A DNA stretch of 64,000 nt from Deltaproteobacteria bacterium. Its GTDB lineage: Bacteria > Myxococcota_A > UBA796 > GCA-2862545. Location of the stretch: positions 310,001 through 374,000 of the forward strand of contig SBGP01000095.1 in the NCBI GenBank assembly GCA_006226595.1, written 5' to 3'. Made by a program: the position numbers and the translations under genes. The notes under the pieces are model-generated. The model did not search any database and was not told the origin of the DNA. It saw only the letters and a program-made list of their open reading frames with translations. Shown piece after piece: positions 1 to 8,208 of the stretch (positions are counted from its first letter, which is position 1; every line of letters begins with the position of its first letter).

Positions 1-233
1 GCAAGGCCGAGGTGCTCGAGTTCATCGCCACCGCCGGCTCCCGCGGGGTGGGCGTGCCCATGCACCGCATCAACCTGCCGCGCGGCGCGCTGATCGGCGC
101 GGTCGTGCACCGCGACCGGGTGATCATCCCGAAGGGCGACGACATCATCCACGAGGGCGACACGGTCATCCTCCTCACCAAGGCCTCCGCGCGTCCCGCG
201 GTGGAGCGCCTGTTCAAGCAGCGCGCGCTTTGA
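1..233 (+). CDS. trkA: Trk potassium uptake protein TrkA, C-terminal end (partial)
   Basis: Only the last 76 codons are in the window; the reading frame is open to the left edge. The visible part is a TrkA_C (RCK-C) domain: it ends in the typical alternation of short beta strands with the motif IHEGDTVILLTK near the C-terminus, which closes this fold. TrkA is the cytoplasmic NAD(H)/nucleotide-binding regulator that gates the TrkH potassium channel. The next gene, 40 bases downstream on the same strand, encodes TrkH, which supports the call. The N-terminal Rossmann domains cannot be judged here. Confidence 0.85.
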   Translation, partial: KAEVLEFIATAGSRGVGVPMHRINLPRGALIGAVVHRDRVIIPKGDDIIHEGDTVILLTKASARPAVERLFKQRAL

Positions 234-273
234 GGTAGGCCTGGGCCAGCGAACCACCAACTCCACGACCCAG

Positions 274-1749
274 ATGGTCGCCAAGCCCGTGGGCCTCGTG
301 CTCACGGTCATGGGCGCCACTCAGGGCTTGTCGGCCGCCGTCGCGGAGATCGCGCACGTGCTCGGCAAGGAGCGCCGCCCGATCGACGAGGGCGCCGCGC
401 TGTGGATGCTGCTGTGCATGGCCCTGACCATGGGTGCGGGGCTCGGGATGTACGCGTATGGCCGCCGGGCGCCGTCTCAGGCACTCAAGCGACGCGAGGC
501 CACGCTGGTCGTCGCCGGGATCTGGCTCGCGATCAGCATCTTCGGAGCGCTGCCGCTGGTCGTCGACTCGGGCCTGTCCTACACCGACGCCTTCTTCGAG
601 GCGGTGAGCGGGTTCACGACCACCGGCGCGACCATCGTCGGCAACATCGAGGGCACGCTGTCCACGCCGGTCCTCGTCTGGCGCTCGGCGATGCAGTGGC
701 TCGGCGGCATGGGCATCGTCGTGCTCTTCGTCGCCGTGTTCCCGAACGTCGGCGTCGGCGCGAAGCACCTGTTCCAGTACGAGGCTCCGGGCCCGCCGAG
801 TGCGGGTCTACAGCCGCGCATCGCCGAGACCTCGATGGTGCTCTGGCGCCTGTACCTGTTCTTCACGCTGGTCGAGATCGCCGTGCTCATGGCTCTCGGC
901 ATGGACGGGTTCAACGCGCTGTGCCATTCGTTCACGACCATGAGCACCGGCGGGTTCTCGACCCTCGACAGCAGCGTCGGCGGGTTCGACAGTGCCGCGA
1001 TCGAGACCGTGATCGCCGTGTTCATGATCATCGCTGGGGTGAACTTCAGCCTGTACTACTCGGCGCTGCGGGGCCGCTCGTTCCGCCCGTTCCTCAAGTC
1101 CACCGAGTTCAAGGTCTACTTCGGGCTCGTGGTGATCACGACCGCCCTGCTCACGTGGCACATCCGCGGCGTGCACGACAACGACCTTCTCCAGGCGCTG
1201 CGCTACGCCTTCTTCATGGTCGCCACCACCATCACGAGCACGGGCTACGGCACCGATGACTACATGGCCTACCCCGGTCCAGGCCTGTTCCTGGTGCTGT
1301 TCTTGATGTTCGTCGGCGGCAGCGCCGGGTCGACGGCGGGCGGCATCAAGGTGGCGCGCGTCGCCGTGCTCACCAAGAACGCGTGGGCCCAGGTCCGCCA
1401 GGCCTTCCGCCCGAACCTGGTCCAGGTCGTGCGCTTCGACGGTCGCGCGGCCCCCGAGCGCATCCTCGCCGAGGCTGGCGCGTTCATCGTGCTGTTCTTC
1501 ATCTGCCTCGCCGCGGGCACCTTCATCGTGAGCTGGACCGACCACATTCCCGTCGAGGCCGCGTTCGGCGCGATGCTCTCCTGCTTCTCGAACATGGGCC
1601 CCGGGCCCTTCCACGTCACCGAGGCCGACAACTTCGCGGCGTACACCGACGTCGCCAAGCTCCTGTTCTCGCTCGCGATGATCCTCGGACGACTCGAGTT
1701 CTTCACCCTGCTCGCGCTGCTGGTGCCGGACTTCTGGAGGCGCGGATGA
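274..1749 (+). CDS. trkH: Trk potassium uptake channel subunit TrkH
   Basis: This 491-residue polytopic membrane protein has about the usual TrkH length. The four pseudo-repeat selectivity-filter loops are visible: SGFTTTGATI (about residues 112-121), FTTMSTGGFS (about 222), TITSTGYGT (about 320) and SNMGPGP near residue 445. TrkH imports potassium with TrkA as its cytoplasmic partner. The ATG at 274 is the first suitable start after the trkA stop. The stop overlaps the next start (ATGA at 1746-1749), so the antiporter-like gene is probably translationally coupled. I see nothing degenerate in the filters, so an active channel is likely. Confidence 0.93.
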   Translation: MVAKPVGLVLTVMGATQGLSAAVAEIAHVLGKERRPIDEGAALWMLLCMALTMGAGLGMYAYGRRAPSQALKRREATLVVAGIWLAISIFGALPLVVDSGLSYTDAFFEAVSGFTTTGATIVGNIEGTLSTPVLVWRSAMQWLGGMGIVVLFVAVFPNVGVGAKHLFQYEAPGPPSAGLQPRIAETSMVLWRLYLFFTLVEIAVLMALGMDGFNALCHSFTTMSTGGFSTLDSSVGGFDSAAIETVIAVFMIIAGVNFSLYYSALRGRSFRPFLKSTEFKVYFGLVVITTALLTWHIRGVHDNDLLQALRYAFFMVATTITSTGYGTDDYMAYPGPGLFLVLFLMFVGGSAGSTAGGIKVARVAVLTKNAWAQVRQAFRPNLVQVVRFDGRAAPERILAEAGAFIVLFFICLAAGTFIVSWTDHIPVEAAFGAMLSCFSNMGPGPFHVTEADNFAAYTDVAKLLFSLAMILGRLEFFTLLALLVPDFWRRG

Positions 1750-4700
1750 GCAGCGGTCACGGCCATTCCCGCACCGACCCGCTGCGCAAGCTGGCGATCG
1801 TCGTCCTCCTCGTGGCCGGCGTCACCTGGCTGTACCGCTTCGGCGAGATCAAGCAGTCCGGCTTCGACCACACCGGCATGCTGGCCCTCGGCTTCGTCAT
1901 CCTCGGCGCCCATGCGGTCGGGGAGCTGGTCGAGGTCATCAAGCTCCCGCACATCACCGGCTACCTGATCGCCGGCATGCTGCTCGGCCCGTCCTTCGCG
2001 GAGATGCTGCCCATCGGCATGCGCGAGGGCCCGCTCGAACACGGCTTCCTCAACGACGAGGTCATCCCGCAGCTCGCCCTGCTCGACACCCTGGCCCTGG
2101 CCCTCATCGCGCTCACCGCGGGCGGCGAGCTCAAGGTCGAAGAGCTGCGCAAGGGGCTCAGACAGATCCTCGGCGTGCTCGGCGGACAGGTGATCACCCT
2201 GCTCGTCGGCGTCACCGCGTTCATCTGGGTCGTGTCCGGTGGCGTGGAGGCTCTCGCGCTACCCGGCGTTCCGGCGATGGAGACCTCGCAGATCCTGGCC
2301 CTCGGTGCCTGCGTCGCGGCCATCGCCATCGCCACCTCGCCGGCGGCGACCATCGCGGTCATCAACGGCGCCGGTGCCAAGGGCCCGATGACTCGCCTCG
2401 TCCTGTCGAGCGTCGTGCTCAAGGACGTCATCGTCGTCGTCATGTTCAGCGTGTTCAGCGCGGTGGCGGGCAACATGCTCGGCACCAGCGTCATCGAGGG
2501 CACGCTCGGCAGCTACCTGGCGGTCCACGTCGGCGGCTCCCTCGTCGTCGGCGCGGTCGTCGGCGCGGGCCTGGCCGCCTACCTCGCGTACGTGAACGCC
2601 GAGGTGCTGATCTTCCTGGTCGGGCTGATCTACACGGCGTCGTACATCTCGACCTCGGTACACCTCGACCCGGTGCTGATCTTCATCGCCGCGGGCTTCA
2701 CCGCGTCGAACTTCAGCCGCGAGGGAGACAGCCTCATCCACGTCGTCGAGCGGCTCGCGCTGCCGACCTACGTGGTGTTCTTCACCCTCGCCGGCGCCAA
2801 GCTGCACCTCGACCACGTGCTCGAGGTCGCTCCGTATGCGGTCGCCATGGTCCTCGTGCGCGTCGGCATGATCTTCGTCGGCGTACGTGCGGGTGCGACG
2901 CTCACCGGCGCCGACGACAACATGCGCCGCTACGGGTGGATGGGCTTCGCATCGCAGGCTGGCGTGGCCCTGGCCCTGTCCGGGCTGCTCGGACAGCTGC
3001 ACCCGGAGATGGGCCCGAAGCTCGAGACGCTGGTCATCGCGGGCATCGCGATCAACGAGCTCATCGGACCCGTGCTCCTGTCGATGGGCCTGTCGATCTC
3101 GGGCGAGGCCTCGACCGGGGACGAAGACCACGTCGAGGAGCTGCCCGACGAGCTCACCGAGGACAAGACCCTCGCCGTGTGGACGCCGCCGGAGGGTCGC
3201 CGAGACCCGTGGGGCCCCCCCCTCGAGATCGCGTCGGTGGACCTGCTGCGCGCCGCCCGCGAGATCGAGGCGGAGCTTCAGTCCATCGTGCGCGACGTCG
3301 AGCGCGGACCGCTCGAGGACTTCCGCCGCTCGGCCTCCGAGCACTTGCGCGCGCTGCGTCGGGAGTTCCTGCGCCACCAGCGTCGTGCGCACAGCCTGGT
3401 CGAGCACGAGGAAAACCCCGAAGAGCTCGCCGCCAAGCTGCGCCGCGAGGAGTCGGAGCTCGCGGATTCCTGGCGCTCGGCGGTGCTCGATCGCGCCGCG
3501 GTGCTCGTGCACGAGATGCCGGACCCCGACGCGCTCGTCGTCGGCATCGACCGGATGGTGGACCAGCAGCCCCAGGTGATCGAAGCCCCGTGGGAGGAGC
3601 GCTCGTTCTCGTCCCGCTCGGACGAGCCACCGTATGTCGCTGCCCAGCGCATCCTGCTTCGCGCCCGACGCCGCTTCGCGCGGATGACCGGCGGAAGCCT
3701 GCCCGCGCGCCAGGTCGAGCTGCAGAAGATCGCCGCCTACCACTTCTCGGGCCTCACCCCCGAGCGCCTCGAGTCGCTGGCGGCCCTGCTCATCTCGGCG
3801 GAGTCGCACCTCGCGGACCGCACCCGCTCGCTGTTCGACGGCATCATCGCCGGCTACGACGACCTCGCCGAGCGCGCGCCGACCGCCGAGAGGGCCACGC
3901 TCGATCGGCGCCTGAAGCGACTTCGCGAACAGGTCGAGGAAGAGTTCCAGCTCGCGAACGAAGAGCTCGCCGCCATCGTGCTCGATGGCGCGGTGCGCAC
4001 GGCCACCGTGCTCGGTCGCGCGTTCACGGACCTCAAGGACGACCTCCCGATCGCGAACACACCGGATCTCACCACCTGGCAGCGCCGCTTCTCGACGGTC
4101 GTCGGCAGCCGCCAGCGTGGACGGGAGCTGCTCACCGACCGCTTCGAGGCCGCCCGGCGCACGAACGCCGCCGAGTGCGCGGTGGTCGCCCTGGAGCTCG
4201 AGCTCGTGGGCCTCGAGGGGCGCATCAAGCAGGCGGTCGCGGTCCACGGCGCCCAGCTCGGCCGCACCCTCCAGGGACGAGGGCCGACCCAGCTCGACCG
4301 CGTCCGTAGCGCCCTCGACGAGTGCATTCGTACCCTCGACGAGGTGCTCGACTCCAAGGGCACTGGCGCCGAGCTCGCCAAGCGCGTGCGCGACGCCACC
4401 GAGCCGCTCGCTCACGTCACCGGTACCGCCGCGAGCAACGCCCAGCTGCTCCGCGACCACCTCGGCGACGAGTCGGCCTTGTCTCCGCTGCTCGACGAGC
4501 TGCTGCGGGCCAGCGCCCACCTCACCGAGCGCTACCGCATTCCCGCCGGCCGCGCGCCACGGGGCGAGTGGAAGCTTCCGACCACGGTCGGCACCACCGA
4601 GGTGCCCTTCCGCCAGATCGCGATGGCCTACATCGAGACGGCGGTGACGCGACGCCTGGTCGAGCTGTCGCGGGGACTGTCCAAGGAAGCCGCCGAGCTC

Positions 4701-6209
4701 ACCGCCATGCTCGAGGAGCTCGAGCGCGTGATCGCGTTCAACACCGAGCTCGCGACCGCGGAGATCGAGGTCGTCGAAGACGGCCAGCGCTCCGAGGCAC
4801 GTGGCCTCGCCCGCGAGATGCTCATCGGGTCGCTGTCCCGAAGCCAGACCCGCGTCGATGAGCTCCGCGAGGCGAGCCGCAGCTGGGCCGAGCGCGGACG
4901 CGACGGTATTCGCGAGGCGGTGCTCGACGGCCTCGAGGACCTTCGCACCGAGGTCGTCGGCGGCCACGCCACCGACCTGCGGCTGTCCCTCCTCCGCGAC
5001 GCCGTCTCGGGACGACGGCTGGTCGACGCCGAGCGTCTCGGCACCAACCTCGGCGCCGCGCGGCAGGCCGCACGCAGCATCGTCCGCAGCAGCCTCGGCG
5101 AGGAGCGCCTCACGACGCTCCGGCACACCCTGGGGCTGCCGTCCTCCGCGGACGACATCAGCGTCGAGCCGGCGACCTTCGCGGCGCCCGAGCCGCGCAC
5201 CTACCTGCCGCTCGTGTACAAGCGCCTGTTCAGCGACCAGGCCCTCGAGGCAGGCGACCTGCTCACCGGACGAGCCACCGAGATCGACAGAGCGCGTACC
5301 GCGCTGCACGACCGCGCCGAGGGCCGCCTGCGCTCCGTCGTCGTCGTGGGCATGGAGGGCGCCGGCAAGGGCGCGGTGGTCACCACCCTCACGCGCGGCT
5401 TCGACCCCGAGCGCGTCCGCCGCCACCACCTGACCGGACCCGTCGACGTGGCCACCGTGCAGTCCTGGTTCGACGACAAGTCAGACCGCCTGCACGTGAT
5501 CACCGGCGCAGGATGGCTGTTCGCGCTGCGTCCGGGTGGCCTCGCCCCCCTGCGCGCCCTTGCCGCCGGCGTGGTCGCCGACGAGGGTCGCAATGCGTGG
5601 CTGCTCTCGGCCAGCGTCGACACCTGGGCCACCGCCGCCCGCGCGACCGCACTCGACGACGCGTTCCCCACCGTCGTGCAGGTCAAGCCCTTCGACCCCG
5701 ACGCGCTCGAGGCGGCGATTCTCGCTCGTCACTCGATGAGCGGCTACGCGCTGACCTTCGACGCCGGCGAGGACCTCGGCTGGCAGTTCAGCCCGTTCCG
5801 CAACCGCCTCGACCCCGAGCAGGCCCAGCGGGACGCCTGGTTCCGGGCGCTACACCGCAACAGCTCCGGCGTCATGCAGGACGCGCTGCTGCTGTGGATG
5901 GCGAGCGTGCTCGAGGTCGACGAGTCCAAGGCGGTCATTCGCATGGGTCCGGTGCCGCACCTGCCGGTTCCCGCCCTGAGAGGGCTCAGCGACGATGCCC
6001 TCGTGACCCTGCGATTCACCCTGCAGCAGGGATGGATCGACCCGCTCCTGTACGCGAGCGCCTTCCGGGTCGGCAAGCCCGAGGCGCATGCGTGGCTGGC
6101 GCACTTGCGGCACCTCGGGCTGCTCCAGCAGGAGGACGAGGTCCTGCGCGTCGCGACCCACCTGCGCGCGGTCGTCCACCGCGTGCTCTCCGAGCGGGGG
6201 TGGGTGTGA
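1746..6209 (+). CDS. Kef/CPA2-type cation:proton antiporter fused to a long coiled-coil and ATPase-like region
   Basis: This 1487-residue protein has an N-terminal Na+/H+-exchanger (CPA2, Kef-like) membrane domain, roughly residues 12-450, with the signature stretch LPHITGYLIAGMLLGPSF and an ion-path acidic residue in LSSVVLKDVIVV. A charged linker follows, then about 650 residues rich in Arg/Glu/Leu that look helical or coiled-coil (about 495-1150). Next comes a P-loop-like motif GMEGAGKG (1202-1209), whose last position is Gly instead of Ser/Thr. The C-terminal part resembles a STAND/AAA+ ATPase ending in winged-helix-like helices. Classical Kef proteins end in an RCK domain of about 150 residues; no RCK is evident here. 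The ATG overlaps the trkH stop. Antiporter activity is a family inference; the function of the ATPase-like tail is unknown. Confidence 0.85.
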   Translation: MSSGHGHSRTDPLRKLAIVVLLVAGVTWLYRFGEIKQSGFDHTGMLALGFVILGAHAVGELVEVIKLPHITGYLIAGMLLGPSFAEMLPIGMREGPLEHGFLNDEVIPQLALLDTLALALIALTAGGELKVEELRKGLRQILGVLGGQVITLLVGVTAFIWVVSGGVEALALPGVPAMETSQILALGACVAAIAIATSPAATIAVINGAGAKGPMTRLVLSSVVLKDVIVVVMFSVFSAVAGNMLGTSVIEGTLGSYLAVHVGGSLVVGAVVGAGLAAYLAYVNAEVLIFLVGLIYTASYISTSVHLDPVLIFIAAGFTASNFSREGDSLIHVVERLALPTYVVFFTLAGAKLHLDHVLEVAPYAVAMVLVRVGMIFVGVRAGATLTGADDNMRRYGWMGFASQAGVALALSGLLGQLHPEMGPKLETLVIAGIAINELIGPVLLSMGLSISGEASTGDEDHVEELPDELTEDKTLAVWTPPEGRRDPWGPPLEIASVDLLRAAREIEAELQSIVRDVERGPLEDFRRSASEHLRALRREFLRHQRRAHSLVEHEENPEELAAKLRREESELADSWRSAVLDRAAVLVHEMPDPDALVVGIDRMVDQQPQVIEAPWEERSFSSRSDEPPYVAAQRILLRARRRFARMTGGSLPARQVELQKIAAYHFSGLTPERLESLAALLISAESHLADRTRSLFDGIIAGYDDLAERAPTAERATLDRRLKRLREQVEEEFQLANEELAAIVLDGAVRTATVLGRAFTDLKDDLPIANTPDLTTWQRRFSTVVGSRQRGRELLTDRFEAARRTNAAECAVVALELELVGLEGRIKQAVAVHGAQLGRTLQGRGPTQLDRVRSALDECIRTLDEVLDSKGTGAELAKRVRDATEPLAHVTGTAASNAQLLRDHLGDESALSPLLDELLRASAHLTERYRIPAGRAPRGEWKLPTTVGTTEVPFRQIAMAYIETAVTRRLVELSRGLSKEAAELTAMLEELERVIAFNTELATAEIEVVEDGQRSEARGLAREMLIGSLSRSQTRVDELREASRSWAERGRDGIREAVLDGLEDLRTEVVGGHATDLRLSLLRDAVSGRRLVDAERLGTNLGAARQAARSIVRSSLGEERLTTLRHTLGLPSSADDISVEPATFAAPEPRTYLPLVYKRLFSDQALEAGDLLTGRATEIDRARTALHDRAEGRLRSVVVVGMEGAGKGAVVTTLTRGFDPERVRRHHLTGPVDVATVQSWFDDKSDRLHVITGAGWLFALRPGGLAPLRALAAGVVADEGRNAWLLSASVDTWATAARATALDDAFPTVVQVKPFDPDALEAAILARHSMSGYALTFDAGEDLGWQFSPFRNRLDPEQAQRDAWFRALHRNSSGVMQDALLLWMASVLEVDESKAVIRMGPVPHLPVPALRGLSDDALVTLRFTLQQGWIDPLLYASAFRVGKPEAHAWLAHLRHLGLLQQEDEVLRVATHLRAVVHRVLSERGWV

Positions 6210-7534
6210 GCATGCTGACCCTGCTCCTCGCGATGGGCGTGGCGCTGGCACAACAGCCAGTCGTCGAGCCCGAGGCCCATGCCGGCGAGCCCACCGAGGT
6301 CCATACGGAAGACGGCGCTGCGCCGGTCACCGACGACCACCACGACGCCGGCGCCGAGCACCCAGAGGCGCTCGAGCCCGACGAGGCCCTGGCCGTCCCC
6401 GAGGCGCAGCCCGAGGTTCCCGCGGCCGTCGCCGAGCCCGCGGACGACACCCACGGCGACGAGGCGACACCCGACGAGGCGCACGCGGACCCGGCTCCCG
6501 AGCCGCCCCAGCCCGCAGAGCTCGTCGCGATCCCTGCGGCGGACGGCCACGGTGACGACACCCATCGCGACGGGGCCCATGGCGAGACCGCGCCCACGAC
6601 CCCCAGCGAGGCCTCTCACGGCGACGCACCTCACGTAGAGCAGGCGACGCCCGAGCCTGCTCCCGCGCCGGCCCCCGCGCCGCGCTCGAGCTCGGACCTC
6701 CTCCCCTTCCCGTTCGACTTCGGGTGGACCAGCCCACAGCCGGCCACGCCCGCGCCGACCCAGGTGCATGTCCAGGCCGCCGAGACCCCGTGGGCGAACT
6801 ACGTCCTGCCGCTGCCACAGCGCGGCTTCGGCACCGCGCTCCGTCTGCTGGTGTGGGTGCTCTTCGCGTTGTTCGCCGAGCTCCAGCTCAATCGCCTCCG
6901 TCGGCGCCTGCTGCGGACAGGGGTGCTGCCCGCCGCGCTGACCCTCGGGGCCCAGGCGCTCCGCCTCGTGGCCATGTTCGGCGGCGTGCTCGTGCTCGCC
7001 GCCCTGTTGCCCGAGTCCATGCTCCCCGTGCTGCCCATCGCGATGCTCGGCGGTGCCCTGGCCATCGGCGTCAGCGTGTGGACCGTGCTTCCCGACGTGT
7101 GGTCCGGCGTGCTGCTCTCCGTCGAGCAACGCCTGTTGCCCGGCCAGTGGATCCGGACGGGCGATCTCTCCGGCGAGGTCGAGCAGGTCGGCCTGCGGGC
7201 GACCCAGATCGTCGATCGTCACGGCGGGCGCATCCTCATCCCGAACCGGCACCTCACCGCCGAGGCCTTCACCGCGGAGGAGGTCCGCTGGCCCCCGGTG
7301 GACATCGCGGTCCCCGTTCCCCCCGAGCTCTCCGCCGAAGAGGCGCGCGCGCTGCTCAACGAGGCGGTCATGCTCTCCCCCTTCCTCGCGCCCAACTCCG
7401 ACGCCGCTCTGGTGCAGGAGCAGTTCGCTCCCCCGATCTGGCGGGTTCGTGCGCGCATCGTCGAGGCCCACTGGGCCGACGAGTTCGAGGGCGCCCTGCG
7501 CGAGCGGGTGCGAGAGCTGCTGGAGGCTCGGTGA
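6206..7534 (+). CDS. MscS-like mechanosensitive channel with His/acidic-rich N-terminal region
   Basis: This is a protein of about 442 residues. A signal peptide (MLTLLLAMGVALA) is followed by about 150 residues rich in Asp, Glu, His, Pro and Ala, with many His residues spaced between acids (for example DDHHDAGAEH and DGHGDDTHRDGAH). From about residue 200 there are three or four membrane segments, then a MscS-type beta domain with LPGQWIRTGDLSGEVEQVG and the conserved IPNRHL. MscS channels release solutes under membrane tension. The GTG at 6206 overlaps the previous stop (GTGA); ATG 6212 is an alternative only two codons in. Coupling to the trkA-trkH-antiporter genes suggests one osmotic or potassium-homeostasis unit. 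The His/acid region could bind metal; that is speculation. Confidence 0.85.
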   Translation: MSMLTLLLAMGVALAQQPVVEPEAHAGEPTEVHTEDGAAPVTDDHHDAGAEHPEALEPDEALAVPEAQPEVPAAVAEPADDTHGDEATPDEAHADPAPEPPQPAELVAIPAADGHGDDTHRDGAHGETAPTTPSEASHGDAPHVEQATPEPAPAPAPAPRSSSDLLPFPFDFGWTSPQPATPAPTQVHVQAAETPWANYVLPLPQRGFGTALRLLVWVLFALFAELQLNRLRRRLLRTGVLPAALTLGAQALRLVAMFGGVLVLAALLPESMLPVLPIAMLGGALAIGVSVWTVLPDVWSGVLLSVEQRLLPGQWIRTGDLSGEVEQVGLRATQIVDRHGGRILIPNRHLTAEAFTAEEVRWPPVDIAVPVPPELSAEEARALLNEAVMLSPFLAPNSDAALVQEQFAPPIWRVRARIVEAHWADEFEGALRERVRELLEAR

Positions 7535-7956
7535 CGCGGTGGCTTCCGCTGCTCCTCGTCGGATGCGGCGGCGGTGACCCCCTCGCCATCCGACCCGAGG
7601 TCCTCGACTTCGGCGAGGTCGACTTCCAGCAAGAGCTGCCCTCGGCCGGGTACGACGTGATCGAGCTCTCGCTCGAGAACACCGGCGGGCGCGCGCTGGA
7701 GATCGCATTCCCGGCGTTCCCCGAGGCACGACTGCGCCTCTCCGCGCTGTTCGCCAGCGACGGGCCCCCCACCCTGGCGCCGCTCGAGCCCGGCGAGACG
7801 CAGATCGTGCAGATCGGCGTGTGGGCCTACGAGCTCGGAGAGCGCGACACGGAGGTCGAGACCGAGGTCACCGTCACCGCCGGCGGTGATACCTGGCGAA
7901 TTCCTGCCTCCTATGTCCCGATCCGCCAGATCGACGGTGGCGACAGCGGGCTGTGA
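7531..7956 (+). CDS. Small lipoprotein with ASH-type immunoglobulin-like domain
   Basis: The 141-residue product begins with a short signal peptide and lipobox (LLLVGC), so a lipid-anchored periplasmic or outer-membrane protein is likely. The rest resembles an ASH (ASPM/SPD2/Hydin)-type beta-sandwich as found in choice-of-anchor proteins, with the typical opening EVLDFGEVDF and the later stretch LSLENTGGRALEI. The GTG start overlaps the stop of the MscS-like gene (GTGA at 7531-7534), so it belongs to the same transcription unit. No enzymatic motif is visible. It may be an accessory subunit of the channel or simply a co-transcribed envelope protein. Confidence 0.75.
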   Translation: MTRWLPLLLVGCGGGDPLAIRPEVLDFGEVDFQQELPSAGYDVIELSLENTGGRALEIAFPAFPEARLRLSALFASDGPPTLAPLEPGETQIVQIGVWAYELGERDTEVETEVTVTAGGDTWRIPASYVPIRQIDGGDSGL

Positions 7957-7966
7957 TCTGGCATGG

Positions 7967-8001
7967 GTCACCTCGGTGACAATCCGGTTCGAACCGATTG
8001 T
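7967..8001. repeat. Two adjacent inverted repeats after the osmotic operon
   Basis: Positions 7967-7980 have 6-base arms GTCACC/GGTGAC around two bases. Positions 7979-8001 have a 10-base perfect palindrome GGTTCGAACC flanked by ACAATC and GATTGT, with one unpaired base on the left. No T-run follows, so a Rho-independent terminator is not obvious. The paired palindromes lie just after the stop at 7956 and about 210 bases before the next start. They could be a terminator stem or an operator. Confidence 0.5.
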
Positions 8002-8152
8002 GTCGAGGAAATTCACAAGCTTGTTCCCGGGGTCTGAACACTCCGTCAGCGAATGGCTCGACTCGCCCAGCGAGCGCGTTCGGGAACAGAGATCGTCGGT
8101 CGGGTGTCTGCTCTTTCGGGCAATGAATCGCCGCTCATTTCGTGACGGCGGC

Positions 8153-8182
8153 TTTACGAATGCCCCAAAACGGGGTTATCCG
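8153..8182 (+). promoter_or_regulatory. Candidate promoter of the 8209 gene
   Basis: A possible -35 (TTTACG, 8153-8158) and -10 (TATCCG, 8177-8182) are separated by 18 bases. The -10 lies in the 11-mer CGGGGTTATCC (8171-8181), which recurs at the infA promoter (40485-40495). A CCCC/GGGG pair around AAAAC overlaps the spacer. The gene also has a GAGAGG ribosome binding site just before ATG 8209. Confidence 0.35.
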
Positions 8183-8208
8183 CCCCCGGTACCAAGAGAG
8201 GTCTCTCC

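Noticed and set aside
2259-5429. 1056-codon open frame antisense to the antiporter fusion
   Set aside because: It is the mirror of a GC-rich coding frame, with Ala/Arg/Glu/Val/Gly-rich composition and no domain, while the plus strand encodes a clear antiporter.
7979-8001. GGTTCGAACC looks like the T-arm of a tRNA gene
   Set aside because: The stem around it extends as a simple palindrome; no anticodon arm, D-arm or 7-base acceptor stem can be found at the right distances.
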